52,122 nucleotides of DNA. It comes from Nanobdellota archaeon (lineage in GTDB: Archaea > Nanobdellota > Nanobdellia > Parvarchaeales > Parvarchaeaceae). Within the stretch, counting starts at the first letter, position 1. Each line of letters opens with the position of its first letter. Shown one piece after another: positions 41,969 through 50,298 of the stretch. Under the pieces are notes generated by a model. It saw nothing but the letters and a program-made list of their open reading frames with translations, did not search any database and was not told where the DNA came from. The stretch is taken from assembly GCA_021794235.1 (NCBI GenBank), contig JAJYRE010000007.1:1-52122 (forward strand), given 5' to 3'. The translations under genes were made by a program, and so were the position numbers.

Positions 41969-43378
41969 ATGACTTCCGCCGGTGACATAAGGAAATCGAT
42001 CAAATCAAATTCTATAAAGTGGGTAGACCTTCAATTTACAGATTTATTCGGTGCTCTCAGATCCGTTACTATACCAGCAGACGATGTCGATGAGGCATCC
42101 TTCAAAAAAGGCTTTGAAAAACTCGACGGCAGCAGTATCAGGGGATTCCTCGAGATAGAGGAAAGCGATATGGTTCTGATGCCGATACAAAAAACATTTG
42201 TCGGGATACCGTGGCAGACCGGTGTAGCAAGGATACTAAACAAGGTATATTACAAGTCCGGGGAGAAAAGGTTTGAGAATGATCCCAGGTATATAGCGGA
42301 ATCAACCGTTAAACATCTTTCTGGCCTTGGATACAACAGCTTCTTCGGACCAGAATTGGAATTCTTCCTTTTCGACAAATTATCCCTTGATGTCAGCAAC
42401 CCAATATCCGGAACCGGCTACAGGATAGACTCTAGCGAGTCACCGCTTTCCAACAACGGCGACGCCATAGGCTACAAGCTCGGCTATTATCCAGTAACAC
42501 CGCGCGACAAAACTTACAACACGAGGCTTGCGATAGCGAACGTTTTGAGCGATAATTTTGGAATATCGGTCGAAGCGGTGCATCACGAGGTAGCAACATC
42601 CGGGCAGTGCGAGATAACCTACAGGTTCTCAGAGATGCTTGACGCAGCCGATAGCCTCCAGACGGTGAAGTACGTCATAAGAAACATCGCAGCAAAGAAC
42701 GGACAGGTCGCCGTGTTCATGCCTAAGCCCTTCACAGGCGATAACGGCAGCGGCCTTCATACAAATTTCAGTCTGTGGGGAACCAAAGACAGGAAAAACT
42801 TATTTTACGACGGGGCCGACAAGTACGCGGAGCTTTCCCAGCTGGGGCGCTATGCCGTCGGCGGAATACTCGAACATGCCAGAGCGCTTTCAGCGATAGT
42901 CTCGCCGACCACGAACAGTTACAGGAGACTGGTGCCCGGCTACGAAGCGCCGGTTTATGTAGCATGGGGCAAATCCAACAGGAGCGCCGTCATAAGGATA
43001 CCTTCCTACAGCAGGAAGAATGCAAAGACAAAGAGAATCGAATACAGGGCTCCGGACCCGACCTCTAATCCTTACCTGTCATTTTCTGCGGTCGCCATGG
43101 CTGCGTTGGATGGGATAAAAAGGAAAATAGATCCGGGGGATCCTCTGGACGAGAACATATACCACATGACAAAGAGCAGAAGGAACGAACTGAAGATACG
43201 CGAACTTCCGGGAAGCCTTGAAACCGCGGTAGAAGAGTTGAAGAGCGACAGCGATTTCCTACTAAAGACGTTCCCAAAGGCTATGGTTGAAAAATACATA
43301 GATCTGAAATCAGAGGAGACACGTGAGATAAACAGTTATCCCAGTCCTATAGAATTCTACCACTATCTGAACATCTGA
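41969..43378 (+). CDS. glnA: Glutamine synthetase, type I
   Basis: 469 residues. The N-terminal beta-grasp (IKWVDLQFTDLFGALRSVTI) and the catalytic half with FGPELEFFLFD, AVHHEVATSGQCEI, GDNGSGLHTNFSLW and SYRRLVPGYEAPVY are all conserved. It joins ammonia to glutamate using ATP. The adenylylation tyrosine loop of bacterial GSI is not seen. Next to an asparaginase and the GatCAB operon that uses glutamine. A TATA-like box sits about 30 bases before the ATG. Confidence 0.96.
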   Translation: MTSAGDIRKSIKSNSIKWVDLQFTDLFGALRSVTIPADDVDEASFKKGFEKLDGSSIRGFLEIEESDMVLMPIQKTFVGIPWQTGVARILNKVYYKSGEKRFENDPRYIAESTVKHLSGLGYNSFFGPELEFFLFDKLSLDVSNPISGTGYRIDSSESPLSNNGDAIGYKLGYYPVTPRDKTYNTRLAIANVLSDNFGISVEAVHHEVATSGQCEITYRFSEMLDAADSLQTVKYVIRNIAAKNGQVAVFMPKPFTGDNGSGLHTNFSLWGTKDRKNLFYDGADKYAELSQLGRYAVGGILEHARALSAIVSPTTNSYRRLVPGYEAPVYVAWGKSNRSAVIRIPSYSRKNAKTKRIEYRAPDPTSNPYLSFSAVAMAALDGIKRKIDPGDPLDENIYHMTKSRRNELKIRELPGSLETAVEELKSDSDFLLKTFPKAMVEKYIDLKSEETREINSYPSPIEFYHYLNI

Positions 43379-43442
43379 ACAGGTGCGTATTACAATCAAA
43401 AAGTACTTATTCGAGCTGGCTTCATATTTATTATAGGTTAAA

Positions 43443-43988
43443 ATGGGTAAGACTGACCTTGATGTTGTCTTGGCTACGAGCCAGTTCAAAAAGCAGGTGG
43501 ATTCTCTCGGGCCCGACCTGTTCTCTTTGTTCTCGGATTTCTATGAACGCGCCAAGGTGGATGAATTGGCCAGAGAGATGTTTCCGGAGAGCAAAGCCGC
43601 AGAATTCGAGGAAGTCAGCAGAGAGCTAATGGATAACAGGGGGGAGAATATGGGCCTTATGCACAGGTACCTAATGGATTCCAATGATTTCAGGATGCGT
43701 ACGGTCTTCGGCAAAAAATACGGCGATCTTCAGGACATGAGGCGTGTAATACTGGGCAGCAGGGGGAAGGAAGGATACGCTATGATACTCAACAAGTTTG
43801 CTATGAACGTCTACTCCCACATGATGGTGGATGACCAGGGCAGGGCATTCTATAGATTCAAAGGTGTAAAGTTCGTACCTAACAACGACGACGAATTTTA
43901 CATACTGCTGTACGCTAAAACGATAGAGGGTGTGTACGACAGGCTATGCAACGGGGGCGAAATAGGTTATGGACAAAGAGAAGCTTGA
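43443..43988 (+). CDS. Hypothetical protein A of a tandem paralogue pair
   Basis: 181 residues, mostly helical, no family recognised. The start SQFKKQVDSLGPDLFSLFSDFYERA resembles the second gene's SEIKNQFYTLGYGLYNIYDYIYNRF (shared S-x-F/I-K-x-Q-x-x-x-L-G plus aromatic pattern). Conserved MHRYLMDSNDFRMR corresponds to MLRYWMDMNADSINE. It overlaps the next gene by 20 bases. Cytoplasmic by composition. Function unknown. Confidence 0.72.
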   Translation: MGKTDLDVVLATSQFKKQVDSLGPDLFSLFSDFYERAKVDELAREMFPESKAAEFEEVSRELMDNRGENMGLMHRYLMDSNDFRMRTVFGKKYGDLQDMRRVILGSRGKEGYAMILNKFAMNVYSHMMVDDQGRAFYRFKGVKFVPNNDDEFYILLYAKTIEGVYDRLCNGGEIGYGQREA

Positions 43989-44526
43989 GAAGATACTGTC
44001 ATCTTCGGAGATAAAGAACCAGTTCTACACGCTGGGCTACGGTCTATACAATATATATGACTACATATACAACAGATTCGGATACTTCCAGGATTTTACA
44101 GAGGATTCCGACAGAAGGTTCCAGGATTTCAAGGAGGCTCTAGAGGACAAGGCGGAGATAATAAATTCCTACAGCGGTGCGGTGATGCTCAGGTACTGGA
44201 TGGACATGAATGCGGATTCCATAAACGAGAGGCTTTACGGTGACAGGGCGGAACTGATCAACAGGATGGAAAGAAAGACGATACGCAATCCACTGATGAT
44301 GGATTTTACAAGGATAGAACTGGCCATCAAATTCATGGAGACTCTCGTGAAATACGGCGACGGCGGACACGAGGAGATAACGGACGATGTGCAGCTAAAG
44401 AACAACGAGAGGATAGTAGGACACGTTTACGACAAAAAGTCGCCTAAAGGCATAGACCTTCTGAAGGACGTGTACTACGAGGCGCTGAAGCGGACGTACA
44501 CCATGTATAATTTCGCACTGCTGTGA
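43969..44526 (+). CDS. Hypothetical protein B of a tandem paralogue pair
   Basis: 185 residues, helical, Tyr-rich (for example LYNIYDYIYNRFGYF). It starts inside the end of gene A and shares its N-terminal pattern and an internal LRYWMDMN motif, so the two probably arose by duplication and may form a heterodimer. No known domain. It ends 3 bases before the convergent end of the beta-CASP nuclease gene. Confidence 0.72.
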   Translation: MDKEKLEKILSSSEIKNQFYTLGYGLYNIYDYIYNRFGYFQDFTEDSDRRFQDFKEALEDKAEIINSYSGAVMLRYWMDMNADSINERLYGDRAELINRMERKTIRNPLMMDFTRIELAIKFMETLVKYGDGGHEEITDDVQLKNNERIVGHVYDKKSPKGIDLLKDVYYEALKRTYTMYNFALL

Positions 44527-44529
44527 AGT

Positions 44530-46419
44530 TTATTTTAGCCTGAGCGCGTCCAAAACGTGCGGAGCCTGCGTGTCGACTTTGAATCTCTTCCTCATGAACC
44601 TGGACAATTCAAGTATCTTGCTCTCTTCACCGTGGTTGAGCACTATCCTTCTAGGCCTTGGCCTGAGATCGTTGACAAACCTCTCCAGCTCTATCCTGTC
44701 CGAGTGGCCCGAGAACCCTTCTATTGAATATATCAGTGCATTTACAGTGAAGTGTCTGGTTTTTCCAGCGAACTCTATCTCGACGTCCCTTCCGCCGTTC
44801 TGCAGCGTCCTGCCGAGCGTACCGACTCCCTGATACGATACCAGGACGATAGAATTGTGCTTGTCCTCGCATAGGTTCGCGAAGTAGCTGACAGACGGCC
44901 CGCCGTTCAGCATACCGGACGTCGCCAGTATTATCGCAGGACCCTCAGAGAGGACCTGCTGCCTCTCCTCCTCACTTACCGTGTGCCTGAATACAGGAGA
45001 AAGGAACGGGTTGTTGTTGTATCCGACTATCCTGTTCTTAGTCTGTGTATTCATGAATTCCGGATAGACGGTGTATATCGCGGTGACATCCCAAAGCATA
45101 CCGTCTACTACTACGGGAACCTCCGGCAGGATTCCGTACCTCTGCCACTCCTCTATCATAAGCATTATCTCCTGTGCCCTTCCCACTCCCAGAACCGGCA
45201 CCAATACCTTCCCCCCTTCGGAAACGGTTTTCTTTATTATGTCAAGGAAGAACTCCTCAGCCTCCTCCTTCTTTGGCTGCTGGTCGTTGTCCCCTCCGTA
45301 TGTGCTCTCCATTATTATCGTCTCCAGCCTGTCAAACTGCGTCTCTGTCTTGTTAAGCGTCTTTGAATTTGCGTATTTGAAGTCTCCGGTATAGACCACG
45401 TTGTGGAAACCGTTTCCTATGTTGAGGTGTATCATCGATGAGCCGAGTATGTGGCCTGCGTTGTGCATTGTTATTCTTATATCAGGGGTGATGTCGGTCA
45501 CTTCGTGGAAGGGAAGTGCTATCGATCTCTTAAGCATCTCCTTGACCTCGTCAAGACCGAACATAGCCTTCGTATTTGTCTTGTTGGCAAGCGATATGTA
45601 ATCAAGGTGCAGCAGAGTCATTACATCGCGTGTCGGTGCAGTTGAATATACCGGCCCCTTGTAGCCGTATTTGTACAGTGCCGGGAGGAATCCGCAGTGG
45701 TCCAGGTGGCTGTGGGTTATAACGACCGCGTCCAGCTTCGAGATGTCGAATTCCGGTGCGTCTATCCTCGGTACCGGCTCTCTAGGGTTGCTGACGTCTA
45801 TCCCTACATCGAGAAGAACGGAGCTTATCGGAGTCTGAACCAGGACGGCGGATCTTCCGACGTGCCTGAACGCCCCGAGGGCGCTGATTCTAGTCCAGTA
45901 CTTGTCGTCTACTGAGAACTTCGAGTTGTATATCTTCTCGCCTATCTCGTTGAGCATCTTCCTTCTGAATTTTGAATTGGCGTAAAGCATTTCCCTGATG
46001 GCCCTCACTATGTCGGACTTTATCAGAGGGGCCCTTGACATTATCACGGACCATCCCGTCTTCTCCTTTATGAGCGATATGACCTCTTTTTTGTTGGCGA
46101 GGAGCAGTTCCGGCCTTACGAGCTCTATCGATACAAGACTCCTCTCCTTATCGAACCACATCTCCTTGATGTCGGCTTCGGCGGGCGTTACCGATTTTAT
46201 CTCCTTTTCGGCTTCTTTCTCGTCCATAAGGAGTGATGGGTCCAATCTGACCTCTATCCTCTTCTTCTCCTTGCTTACAAGCGCCTTTATTATCTCGGAG
46301 TTGTCCAGGAAGAAATTTCTGTTCTTAGTGTATACTATTACGTTTGATACCTCGAAGTTTATCTCTTCGATCAAGGATTTATCTTTTATAAATTCTACTA
46401 TGTCTTTCTTAATGTCCAC
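44530..46419 (-). CDS. fttA: KH/metallo-beta-lactamase/beta-CASP ribonuclease (aCPSF1, FttA)
   Basis: 629 residues. Two N-terminal KH-like domains (1-140) precede a metallo-beta-lactamase domain with VITHSHLDHCGF near 236 and the beta-CASP region (MESTYGGDN, LATSGMLNGGPS, EFAGKTRHFTVNALI...GFSGHSD). This is the archaeal homologue of the eukaryotic cleavage factor CPSF73, which cuts nascent RNA at U-rich sites and ends transcription. Archaea nearly always have it. It follows the proteasome beta gene 22 bases later on the same strand. Confidence 0.95.
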   Translation of the reverse strand: MDIKKDIVEFIKDKSLIEEINFEVSNVIVYTKNRNFFLDNSEIIKALVSKEKKRIEVRLDPSLLMDEKEAEKEIKSVTPAEADIKEMWFDKERSLVSIELVRPELLLANKKEVISLIKEKTGWSVIMSRAPLIKSDIVRAIREMLYANSKFRRKMLNEIGEKIYNSKFSVDDKYWTRISALGAFRHVGRSAVLVQTPISSVLLDVGIDVSNPREPVPRIDAPEFDISKLDAVVITHSHLDHCGFLPALYKYGYKGPVYSTAPTRDVMTLLHLDYISLANKTNTKAMFGLDEVKEMLKRSIALPFHEVTDITPDIRITMHNAGHILGSSMIHLNIGNGFHNVVYTGDFKYANSKTLNKTETQFDRLETIIMESTYGGDNDQQPKKEEAEEFFLDIIKKTVSEGGKVLVPVLGVGRAQEIMLMIEEWQRYGILPEVPVVVDGMLWDVTAIYTVYPEFMNTQTKNRIVGYNNNPFLSPVFRHTVSEEERQQVLSEGPAIILATSGMLNGGPSVSYFANLCEDKHNSIVLVSYQGVGTLGRTLQNGGRDVEIEFAGKTRHFTVNALIYSIEGFSGHSDRIELERFVNDLRPRPRRIVLNHGEESKILELSRFMRKRFKVDTQAPHVLDALRLK

Positions 46420-46441
46420 ATCTACCTCGTGCTAAAATATC

Positions 46442-47062
46442 TTAACGAGATACTATTTTCTGTACTTCTTCGTCGGTCATTTTCTTGTAACCTTTTTTGT
46501 TCATTATTGCTATGTCGATACCCTCTCCGGTATAGACATCTCTCTTTATTGAGGATGAAACAGCTTTGAATGCGAGTTTGATTGCTTCCTCTTCCGTCAT
46601 GTTGTCCTTGTAGTCTCCTTCCAGGACGCCCAATGCGAAGACGCCTCCGCTTCCCGTCACGGTAAACTTGTCCTTTCCCTGTCCGCCGGCCTCGTCTATG
46701 GAGTACAAATGCGGTGCAGTGTCGTATCCACCGACTATGAATTCTCCATATAGTATGTTAAGTGAAAGCCTTCTGTTGAAGAGTATTGTGCTGAGTAGGC
46801 CTACCGCGCCGTCAACGCTCAGTTTTGAACTGGATCTTATCTCGTGAAGCGTGAGTTCCGATCTCATTATCCTTACTACTGCCTGCAGGTCTGCGACCAT
46901 ACCGGCCGTTGTTATGCCTATTCTATCGCTTATCGCCATCACTTTTTCGGCGGTCTTGCTTGCAACGATGTGTCCTGCCGTAGCACGCCTATCGGCTGCC
47001 AGAACGACGCCGTCCTTATACAATAACCCTACAGTTGTAGTTCCTGTCTTTAATTGTTCCAT
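46442..47062 (-). CDS. psmB: Proteasome beta subunit
   Basis: 206 residues. A 7-residue propeptide (MEQLKTG) ends before TTTVGLLYKDGVVLAADRRAT, so mature Thr1 is Thr8. Asp17 and Lys33 equivalents (AADRRAT; SKTAEKVM) are present. Beta rings form the inner chamber of the 20S proteasome and carry the proteolytic sites. Length is normal. Heads a two-gene operon with the beta-CASP nuclease. The alpha subunit and PAN are not in the window. Confidence 0.96.
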   Translation of the reverse strand: MEQLKTGTTTVGLLYKDGVVLAADRRATAGHIVASKTAEKVMAISDRIGITTAGMVADLQAVVRIMRSELTLHEIRSSSKLSVDGAVGLLSTILFNRRLSLNILYGEFIVGGYDTAPHLYSIDEAGGQGKDKFTVTGSGGVFALGVLEGDYKDNMTEEEAIKLAFKAVSSSIKRDVYTGEGIDIAIMNKKGYKKMTDEEVQKIVSR

Positions 47063-47181
47063 AGTTAATAGTAACAGAATTATTATTTAATATTGTTTTA
47101 TTATAAATACTTTTTCTTTATCCGCAGCAGTAAAAACATAAAGAAGATTTATATATATAAGTTATTTCCTTTATAGTGATT

Positions 47182-48006
47182 ATGAAATCAAGAGCATCGT
47201 TCACAATAGATTCAAATGTGCTTGCAAAACTGGACTCCGTAGTCGACAATATATACTACAGGTCGAAGAGCGAGGCCGTAGAGGATATACTTAGAAAGTT
47301 CTTCGAGAGGCAGAATACGGCTATAATACTCTGCGGCGGAGAGTTCAAGGTGGCTGGCACGGAGCTGTACCGTCCGCTCGTAAAGATAAACGACGCTACG
47401 GTGATAGAGAACATAGTCAACAGGCTCAGGCTTAACAACTTCAGGAACATAATGATCTCCGGCAAGACGGAGCTGCTTAAGCAGATATTCACACTCCTTA
47501 AGAACGGCGAGGGCTACGGGGTCGACATAAAATACGTAGACGACAACAATCTCAAGGGAAGCGCCAGGGCGCTCGAGAGGGTGAAGCAGTACGTAGGCTC
47601 CACGACTCTTTTTGTAACAGGGGATTCGGTATTCGACATCGATCTTAAGGACATGCTGAAGTTCCACATAGCCCACAACAGTCCGGCTTCCATAGCGGTT
47701 TCCGTCGCGCAGGACAGGACAGAGCAGACAAGCGACAAGCTGATGATGAAGGGGAATAAGATCGTGCACTACGAAAAGCTGAATGACACTTACAACTCAA
47801 AGATGGTTCCGACATCGGTTTTCATGCTGGATCAGGACGTATTCAAGTACATTCCGCCGGGGGACATGACCTGGGATATAAAGAGAGACCTGCTGCCGCT
47901 TCTGGCAAAGGATGGACTTCTTTTTGGATACATCTACAACGGAACTTGGGTGAATGTCAAGACCAAGGACGATATCGACAAAGCCGTAAAGATAGTAAAG
48001 CAGTAA
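47182..48006 (+). CDS. Ribbon-helix-helix domain fused to degenerate sugar nucleotidyltransferase
   Basis: 274 residues from ATG 47182 (a GTG at 47176 is also possible). Residues 1-42 (RASFTIDSNVLAKLDSVVDN...KSEAVEDILRKFFER) are a CopG-like RHH. Residues 45-274 follow NDP-sugar pyrophosphorylases: AIILCGG, LVKINDATVIENIV, FVTGDSVFDIDL, TSVFMLDQDVFKYIP and GTWVNVKTKDDI. But the GxGTR loop that binds the nucleotide is missing its Arg and the usual KPL is RPL, and WxDxG is WVNVK, so catalysis may be lost. A sugar-nucleotide-sensing repressor is one reading. TATA (tttatatatat) about 25 bases upstream. Confidence 0.82.
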   Translation: MKSRASFTIDSNVLAKLDSVVDNIYYRSKSEAVEDILRKFFERQNTAIILCGGEFKVAGTELYRPLVKINDATVIENIVNRLRLNNFRNIMISGKTELLKQIFTLLKNGEGYGVDIKYVDDNNLKGSARALERVKQYVGSTTLFVTGDSVFDIDLKDMLKFHIAHNSPASIAVSVAQDRTEQTSDKLMMKGNKIVHYEKLNDTYNSKMVPTSVFMLDQDVFKYIPPGDMTWDIKRDLLPLLAKDGLLFGYIYNGTWVNVKTKDDIDKAVKIVKQ

Positions 48007-48064
48007 ACAGCGTCATTTTCGGCTTCTGCAAAAACTATTTAATCGTACGTATTTTATAGGGTAT

Positions 48065-48331
48065 ATGGAATTCAAAGACCTGGATGAGCCGTCGGAAAAA
48101 ATAACAAGGGAGGGATCCCGAAATTTCATAAAAGTGAACCTTACAAAGGGTGTGGAAGGCGACAAAGAAATCACTTTTGTCAGCATCAAGAAAGGATACA
48201 CCACCGAGATAGACGGAAAGCAGCAGGACAGGATAAAATCAAGCATATCGCTTAGTTTCGAGGAGCTGTCTCTCCTTATAGACGCTCTGACAAACTTCAA
48301 GAGCAAGTTAGAGTCATCCGATTTCAATTAA
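48065..48331 (+). CDS. Small hypothetical protein, possibly PC4/ssDNA-binding-like
   Basis: 88 residues. After a charged N-terminus come four likely strands (NFIKVNLTKGV, KEITFVSIKKGY, SISLSF) and a C-terminal helix (EELSLLIDALTNFKSKLES). This order recalls the PC4 transcription-coactivator fold that binds single-stranded DNA, but the resemblance is weak. Own AT-rich box upstream. No overlap with neighbours. Confidence 0.6.
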   Translation: MEFKDLDEPSEKITREGSRNFIKVNLTKGVEGDKEITFVSIKKGYTTEIDGKQQDRIKSSISLSFEELSLLIDALTNFKSKLESSDFN

Positions 48332-48386
48332 ATTATTTGGAAAACTCCCAAAGTTTTATAAATATGAGCGGTGTTATTTCGGTATT

Positions 48387-50252
48387 ATGTCAATAAAGAC
48401 TGGTCTATTTTTACTTTCGGCAGTGGTCGTAGTCTCCCTTTTCGCACTAGGTGCAGTGGGTGCGCAGCCCGCAGCTTCCTCGAGTCTTAAGGTGTACGGT
48501 TCGACAGGGCTGTATATATTCGGCGTGACCAACATCAACGGGACCATAACTGGAGTTCCAGCAGTCCTGAATCTAACTGTTACTAACGGTACCGGACAGG
48601 TGTTTTTGGGTTCTACGCCTCTGACGCAGACGGATACCCAGGCGCAGGCTGTTCTATCGACGGACGTGGCGTGCAACCTGCTAAATCTTAACTGCGACAA
48701 CTACAATTTCTATTACTATATAACATCGGCTTCACCGGAAGTCGGCGGGCCAAGTGCCGGTTCGGCTTTCACGATGGCGGCGATGTCGATACTGAGCGGC
48801 AAGCCGCTGAACAAGAACATAGCAATGACCGGGACAGCAAATCCTGACGGCAGCGTAGGCATAGTCGGAGACGTATCACAGAAGAGCATGGCAGCCGCGA
48901 ATCTAGGGATAAAGGTATTCCTCTATCCATCTACAAACAACGTCTCCTCCTCTTCACTGCAGTACGATGAAGAACACGGCCTCGTTCCTATACCGGTTTC
49001 CAACGAGTACCAGGCATTTCAGTATTTCACTGGATACAACTACACCCCAACCGTGAACAGCAGCATCAACTCCCCTCTTTACAATAAACTTATGAACAAG
49101 ACGTACCAGGAGTTCCTGACATACCAGAACTCAATATACAACTCGATACCCAACCTGAACTCATCATCCGCGGATATCGCTTCCCTTATCTCAACCGCGC
49201 AGGTGCTGATGACAAACGAGACCGCAGCAGCAGCCAGCGGAAATTACTATGTAGCCGCCAGTGAGATGGTTTCCTCGTCGTCTTATCTGCTCGAAGCAAA
49301 GGTTCTGGAGAATATGCAAAACTCATCCGACAATGCCACATTCATATCGAATCTGGTCTCGGCTCAGAACGCAACGATATCAAAGACGATGAATGACATA
49401 TCCAGCAATTACATTACTAACAGCACGACACTGATGCTCAAGTTCATTGCACTGGACAGACTGGCGGAGGCGCAGAGCTATATGAATCAGTCTCTTAGCA
49501 GTTTGTCGAGCGGCAGCGTCCTAAATGCGGCTTCCCTTTACGCTCTCGGAGCAGTAAAGTCGAATACGTCCTACTTCTGGACGTCGATACTGCAGAGGGG
49601 CAATTCAAATTTCTCGCAGAGCGAATACAGCAATCTCAGCAGCTATTACCTTTACAAGGCGCTATCATATTCAACCTACGCATCGCTGCTCGGTGCGCAG
49701 GTACCATCCCAGTCGACGAGCATGCAGACATACCTCACGCACGCACAGAACTGGTATAACAGCGGACAGTACGTGCCTTCAATCTTTTCATCGATAGAAG
49801 CGATAAGCGTTGCACAGATGCTTATAGAGGAAAACAGCCTGATAAATACGTCCGTCCTGTCTCAGATAAACAACCAGACGGCTTTGTCAGCCCTGAGGAC
49901 AATCAACTCCGCAGAGAATGTAGGGGCAACACCATTCCTCGGGATAAGCTACTATTACTTCTCCCTCCAGTTCCAGAACACTTCGGAATACAACTATCTG
50001 CTGTTCGGATCCGAGGCAAGGAACCTCGCATACTTCGGGATAAGACTGTCATCCGGTCAGATACATCCTTATACTCCAAACCTTAGCCCTATAAACGTGG
50101 CGACGCCGCTATCACCTTCGTATCTCGAAGGAGCGTACGTGGCATTGGGGTTGGCGATAGGAATAGTGATTAGCGGAGTGCTGTTCGAGTACAGATTGGC
50201 GAGAATGAACAAGAAGCCATCCAAGAAAAAGAAAAACAGCAGAAAACGCTGA
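48387..50252 (+). CDS. Extracytoplasmic Lon-type serine protease without ATPase domain
   Basis: 621 residues. A signal peptide (about 1-26) is followed by a Lon-protease domain whose catalytic dyad is Ser123 (VGGPSAGSAFT) and Lys166 (GDVSQKSMAAANLG), 43 apart as in Lon. No AAA+ domain is present. A long Ser/Asn-rich helical region (about 230-580) with sequons lies outside, and a C-terminal helix (about 584-606) with a Lys-rich tail (KKPSKKKKNSRKR) anchors it. This matches the archaeal S16-like proteases of COG1750. It probably processes surface proteins without ATP. Confidence 0.9.
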   Translation: MSIKTGLFLLSAVVVVSLFALGAVGAQPAASSSLKVYGSTGLYIFGVTNINGTITGVPAVLNLTVTNGTGQVFLGSTPLTQTDTQAQAVLSTDVACNLLNLNCDNYNFYYYITSASPEVGGPSAGSAFTMAAMSILSGKPLNKNIAMTGTANPDGSVGIVGDVSQKSMAAANLGIKVFLYPSTNNVSSSSLQYDEEHGLVPIPVSNEYQAFQYFTGYNYTPTVNSSINSPLYNKLMNKTYQEFLTYQNSIYNSIPNLNSSSADIASLISTAQVLMTNETAAAASGNYYVAASEMVSSSSYLLEAKVLENMQNSSDNATFISNLVSAQNATISKTMNDISSNYITNSTTLMLKFIALDRLAEAQSYMNQSLSSLSSGSVLNAASLYALGAVKSNTSYFWTSILQRGNSNFSQSEYSNLSSYYLYKALSYSTYASLLGAQVPSQSTSMQTYLTHAQNWYNSGQYVPSIFSSIEAISVAQMLIEENSLINTSVLSQINNQTALSALRTINSAENVGATPFLGISYYYFSLQFQNTSEYNYLLFGSEARNLAYFGIRLSSGQIHPYTPNLSPINVATPLSPSYLEGAYVALGLAIGIVISGVLFEYRLARMNKKPSKKKKNSRKR

Positions 50253-50298
50253 GATTTTTGGCAAATAGATATTAATTTGCATCAAAATTTAGTATACT

